In this document: piece by piece, positions 61,245 through 64,000 of the stretch
Layout: each line of letters opens with the position of its first letter
Position numbering within the stretch: the first letter of the stretch is position 1
NCBI RefSeq assembly: GCF_000938305.1
Contig: NZ_JYMT01000038.1
Coordinates: 256,136 to 320,135, forward strand
Source of the DNA: Bradyrhizobium sp. LTSP885
GTDB lineage: Bacteria; Pseudomonadota; Alphaproteobacteria; Rhizobiales; Xanthobacteraceae
Direction of reading: 5' to 3'
Length of the DNA stretch: 64,000 nucleotides
Program-made: the position numbers and the translations under genes
Notes under the pieces: generated by a model
The model's database searches: none
Seen by the model: only the letters and a program-made list of their open reading frames with translations
Told to the model about the DNA's origin: nothing

Positions 61245-61721
61245 GTGACCAACCTTCAGCGGTCGCCTCTGCTTTCAGACCCGACCAATGTGCAGATTCT
61301 GAAAGCGCTGGCCGCTAACCCGCGTATGCCGAACGCGGAACTCGCGCGCGCGGTGGGTATGTCAGGCCCTGCCGTCCGCGAGCGTGTGCAACGCCTTGAG
61401 GATGTCGGGCTGATTCGCGGAATCAGGCTCGATCTCGATCCGGCGCTTCTCGGCTATCCAGTCGCGGTGCAGGTCCGGATCAGGCCCATGCCGGGTCAGA
61501 TTCAAAAGATCATCGAACTGGCGCGGAACACGCCTCGTGTGGTCGAGTGCCATCGGGTTACGGGCGAGGATTGCTTTGTCATGCGCCTTCATCTGGAAAG
61601 CATTGATGTGCTCGATAGCGTGTTGGACACCTTCCTGTTCTACGGGCAGACCACCACCTCGATCATTCAGTCTTCGCCGGTTCCGCCAAGAGCGCTACCG
61701 CTTTCGGATGACGGATCGTGA
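61245..61721 (+). CDS. Lrp/AsnC-family transcriptional regulator
   Basis: The 158-residue protein starts at GTG 61245. An N-terminal helix-turn-helix (DPTNVQILKALAANPRMPNA, GMSGPAVRERVQRLEDVGLI) is followed by an AsnC ligand-binding RAM domain (VAVQVRIRPMPGQIQKIIEL, CHRVTGEDCFVMRLHLESI). It lies divergent to the EamA transporter gene, which is its likely target. Confidence 0.94.
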   Translation: MTNLQRSPLLSDPTNVQILKALAANPRMPNAELARAVGMSGPAVRERVQRLEDVGLIRGIRLDLDPALLGYPVAVQVRIRPMPGQIQKIIELARNTPRVVECHRVTGEDCFVMRLHLESIDVLDSVLDTFLFYGQTTTSIIQSSPVPPRALPLSDDGS

Positions 61722-61750
61722 TCACTTCACCGGCGGCGAAAGGTGTCCGC

Positions 61751-62470
61751 GTGACCTCGTTCAAAGTAATCCGGGCCCGCGCCGAGAAGCGCAAGGGCGG
61801 GGCGAAGGCGCTGGAAAAAGTGTTGCGGCCGGTCGCGAGCGCAAAGGTTCTCGCAAAACTCGGCGACGACCGCGTGCTGGCCGAGATGACCAGGCGCGTG
61901 TTCTCCGCGGGCTTCGCATGGAGCGTGATCGAGGCGAAATGGGAGGGCTTCGAGGCGGCGTTCCTGGGATTTGCGCCGGCCAAGCTCGCATTCAAGCCCG
62001 ACGAATATTGGGAGACGTTGACCAGCGACACCAGGATCGTGCGCAACGGCGCCAAGATCATGTCGGTGCGCGATAACGGCCGTTTCGTGCAGGAGATCGC
62101 GCGCGAGCACGGCGGCTTCGGCAAATTCCTCGCGACGTGGCCGTCGTCGGATCAGATCGGGTTGCTGGACTTGCTGGCCAGACGCGGCAGCCGGCTCGGC
62201 GGCCAGACCGGGCAGATGCTGCTGCGCTTTCTCGGCTGGGATGGCTTCGTCACCTCGCGCGACGTCGTCGCCTGCCTGCGCGACGCCGGCCTCGATATCG
62301 CCGAGGAGGTCAAATCCAAGCGCGATCTCGCCAGGGTTCAGGCGCAGTTCAATGCCTGGGCCGAGGAGACCGGTTTACCCTACGGGCACATCTCGCACAT
62401 CTGCGCGATGTCGATCGGAGAGAACCGCACCGCGGAGGAGATCGTCGCACGCACCCGGAGCGACCACTGA
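61751..62470 (+). CDS. DNA-3-methyladenine glycosylase I-like protein
   Basis: About 239 residues from GTG 61751 (MTSFKVIRARAEKRKGG), with AAGGTG upstream; the GTG at 61718 overlapping the AsnC stop is an alternative. It resembles the Tag family: RRVFSAGFAWSVIEAKWEGF, DTRIVRNGAKIMSVRDNGRF and LGWDGFVTSRDVVACL. The base-excision enzyme removes 3-methyladenine from DNA. The usual Tag zinc-binding Cys/His set is not obvious, so it may be a divergent subgroup. Confidence 0.82.
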   Translation: MTSFKVIRARAEKRKGGAKALEKVLRPVASAKVLAKLGDDRVLAEMTRRVFSAGFAWSVIEAKWEGFEAAFLGFAPAKLAFKPDEYWETLTSDTRIVRNGAKIMSVRDNGRFVQEIAREHGGFGKFLATWPSSDQIGLLDLLARRGSRLGGQTGQMLLRFLGWDGFVTSRDVVACLRDAGLDIAEEVKSKRDLARVQAQFNAWAEETGLPYGHISHICAMSIGENRTAEEIVARTRSDH

Positions 62471-62497
62471 TTGCGCCGCACAAATTCGTGACTTGAT

Positions 62498-62521
62498 TTC
62501 GGGATCGATTGTTTCCTAAAT
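62498..62521 (+). promoter_or_regulatory. TetR operator copy 1
   Basis: TTCGGGATCGATTGTTTCCT followed by AAAT is 22/24 identical to the inverse of the site at 63159-63182. It lies 15 bases before the tetR start, a position fit for autorepression. Confidence 0.7.
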
Positions 62522-62536
62522 GAGCAAATGAAAGCG

Positions 62537-63148
62537 ATGGCAAAGTCGACACAAGAGGCCGGACGCCCGCGCGGGCGGCCGCGCGAGTTCGACGTCGACG
62601 AGGCGCTCGACAAGGCCATCAGGGTATTTTGCGAACAGGGTTACAACGCCACCTCGATCGGTGACCTAGCCGAGGCCATGGGGCTGGCGTCGGGCAGCAT
62701 CTACAAGGCCTTCAGGGACAAGCGGGCGGTATTCCTGGCGGCGCTCGATCGTTACAAGCTCCTGCGCAACGAGCAGCTTGCATCGGTTGCCCGCACAGGG
62801 TCGGCGCGCGATCGGCTGCGTGCGGTGCTCGGCTTCTATATCGATTCATCGAAGGGCGTCGAAGGTCGGCGCGGCTGTATGTTCGTCGGTAGCGCGGTGG
62901 AGCTTGCGATCGTCGATCGGGAGGTCGCGGCGCGCGTCGGCGCCAGCCTCTCGCGGAATGAGGCGTTTCTCGCGGATTTGATTCGGCAGGGACAGGTCGA
63001 CGGATCGGTTTCCGGGAAAATCAACCCCGAGGACACGGCGCGCATCATGGTCTGCCTCACGCAAGGCCTGCGGGTGGTCGGAAAATCCGGGCGCGCCCCG
63101 TCTGACACGTCAGCCGCAGTCGATATCGCAATGAAACTGCTGGCCTGA
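62537..63148 (+). CDS. TetR-family regulator
   Basis: The 203-residue protein has an N-terminal helix-turn-helix region (FDVDEALDKAIRVFCEQGYN, ATSIGDLAEAMGLASGSIYK, AFRDKRAVFLAAL) after a basic tail (GRPRGRPRE), and a helical ligand domain of about 130 residues. The start at 62537 is chosen over 62528. Two near-identical 24-bp sites flank the gene, one in its own promoter and one before the MFS gene, which supports repression of both. Confidence 0.93.
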   Translation: MAKSTQEAGRPRGRPREFDVDEALDKAIRVFCEQGYNATSIGDLAEAMGLASGSIYKAFRDKRAVFLAALDRYKLLRNEQLASVARTGSARDRLRAVLGFYIDSSKGVEGRRGCMFVGSAVELAIVDREVAARVGASLSRNEAFLADLIRQGQVDGSVSGKINPEDTARIMVCLTQGLRVVGKSGRAPSDTSAAVDIAMKLLA

Positions 63149-63158
63149 TCTTTTGGTT

Positions 63159-63182
63159 ATTTAGGAAACAATCGTTCCCAAA
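63159..63182 (-). promoter_or_regulatory. TetR operator copy 2
   Basis: The plus strand reads ATTTAGGAAACAATCGTTCC followed by CAAA, the inverse of 62498-62521 with two mismatches. Internally it is also a partial palindrome (TTTxGGAA-N7-TTCCxAAA). It lies 13 bases before the MFS start. Confidence 0.7.
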
Positions 63183-63195
63183 ATATGGAGACTCC

Positions 63196-64000
63196 ATGAC
63201 GACGATCGCATCCGACACCCGGCCGGAGCCGGACTCGGTGTCCACCTGGCTCACCTTCCTGCTGGCGCTGTCCTGCGGCCTGATTGCCGCCAACATCTAC
63301 TATGCCCAGCCGCTCGCGGGGCCGATCGCGGCCGAGCTCGGCCTGCGGCCGCAATCCGCCGGCCTGATCGTGACCATGACCCAGATCGGTTACGGCGTAG
63401 GCCTGCTGCTGATCGTTCCGCTCGGCGATCTCATCGAGAACCGCCGGTTGATCACGTCCGTGATCGCGCTCGCCGCAGTCGCGCTGGTCGCTGCGGCGCT
63501 ATCGACACATCCGCTGCCGTTCCTCGCCGCCGCGCTATCGGTTGGCTTCGGATCCGTCGCAGTGCAGATCCTGCTGCCCTATGCGGGTCATTTGGCACCC
63601 GAGCGTATCAGGGGCCAGGTCGTCGGCAACGTCGCGAGCGGCTTGCTACTCGGGATCATGCTGGCCCGCCCGGTGTCGAGCTTCGTCGCGTCGGTGTCGT
63701 CCTGGCATGCGGTCTACTGGATGTCGTCCGCGATCATGGCGGCACTGGCCATCCTGCTGCGCTGGACGTTGCCGCCACGGATTCCGCAGGGTCGTCTTGG
63801 CTATGGCGAGCTGATGCGCTCCATGGTGCATCTTGCCCGCACCACGCCAATCCTGTGGCGGCGCGCGCTCTATCAGGCCAGTCTGTTCGCGGGCTTCAGC
63901 CTGTTCTGGACCACCGTGCCGCTGGTGCTGGCCGGGCCCGCCTTCCGGCTGTCGCAGTCCGGAATCGCGGTGTTCGCGCTGCTCGGTGTTGCAGGTGCCA
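63196..64000 (+). CDS. MFS transporter, 3' end outside the window
   Basis: From ATG 63196 an uninterrupted frame runs to the window edge (268 codons). It reads MTTIASDTRPEPDSVSTWLT, then FLLALSCGLIAANIYYAQPL, the start of the MFS sugar-efflux/YnfM-like group, with at least seven to eight helices. A TetR gene with a shared operator precedes it, so it is probably an induced efflux pump. The substrate is unknown. Confidence 0.9.
   Translation, partial: MTTIASDTRPEPDSVSTWLTFLLALSCGLIAANIYYAQPLAGPIAAELGLRPQSAGLIVTMTQIGYGVGLLLIVPLGDLIENRRLITSVIALAAVALVAAALSTHPLPFLAAALSVGFGSVAVQILLPYAGHLAPERIRGQVVGNVASGLLLGIMLARPVSSFVASVSSWHAVYWMSSAIMAALAILLRWTLPPRIPQGRLGYGELMRSMVHLARTTPILWRRALYQASLFAGFSLFWTTVPLVLAGPAFRLSQSGIAVFALLGVAGA

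Overview
The window is high-GC alphaproteobacterial chromosome and most resembles Bradyrhizobium or a close relative. This rests on the order rpmH-rnpA-yidC-yihA-argB-dapD-dapE-truA-fmt, on several families of long palindromic intergenic repeats of a kind common in that group, and on protein-level resemblance throughout. It carries no phage, insertion sequence or CRISPR array that I can see.

Layout. 1-13.6 kb is a housekeeping core: fmt-truA on the plus strand, then dapE, a DUF805 protein, dapD, a HAD nucleotidase, a DUF1036 secreted protein, argB, DUF423, yihA, yidC, rnpA and rpmH on the minus strand, followed by a histidine kinase and tRNA-Arg(ACG). 13.7-18 kb is a polar amino-acid ABC transporter operon that includes an opine-type dehydrogenase. 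18-19.5 kb is a partly decayed stretch (an alcohol dehydrogenase remnant) leading to an orphan fabA with a possible coupled leader peptide. 20-32.6 kb is a lipid and polyester block: an AraC regulator, two tandem nitroalkane-oxidase-like flavoproteins, an SDR protein, a second AraC regulator, then acyl-CoA ligase, MaoC hydratase, PHA synthase, a Pseudomonas-type PHA depolymerase, phasin and an acyl-CoA dehydrogenase. 32.6-35.2 kb is a MarR-headed efflux operon. 36.4-38.3 kb is a NarL-type two-component pair.

38.4-41.1 kb holds what I consider the best candidate for an undescribed system: a coiled-coil protein, an inner-membrane protein with an OmpA peptidoglycan-binding tail, and a eukaryote-like Rab/Ras small GTPase in one tightly packed transcription unit. 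A second candidate lies at 47.9-49.7 kb: a ClpS-like domain, a zinc finger and an AAA ATPase fused in one protein, with an alphaproteobacterial LexA-type box just upstream of its start.

The rest comprises a GntR/FAD-oxidase/aldolase locus (42.5-45.7 kb), a TPR-glycosyltransferase, a large MscS channel, a two-component flavin monooxygenase with a -24/-12 promoter plus an adjacent sigma-54 activator gene (52.3-56.6 kb), glgX, radC, an Lrp/EamA pair, a 3-methyladenine glycosylase, and a TetR/MFS pair sharing a duplicated 24-bp operator. The last gene is cut by the window edge. Domain calls come from reading motifs by eye; no database search was run.
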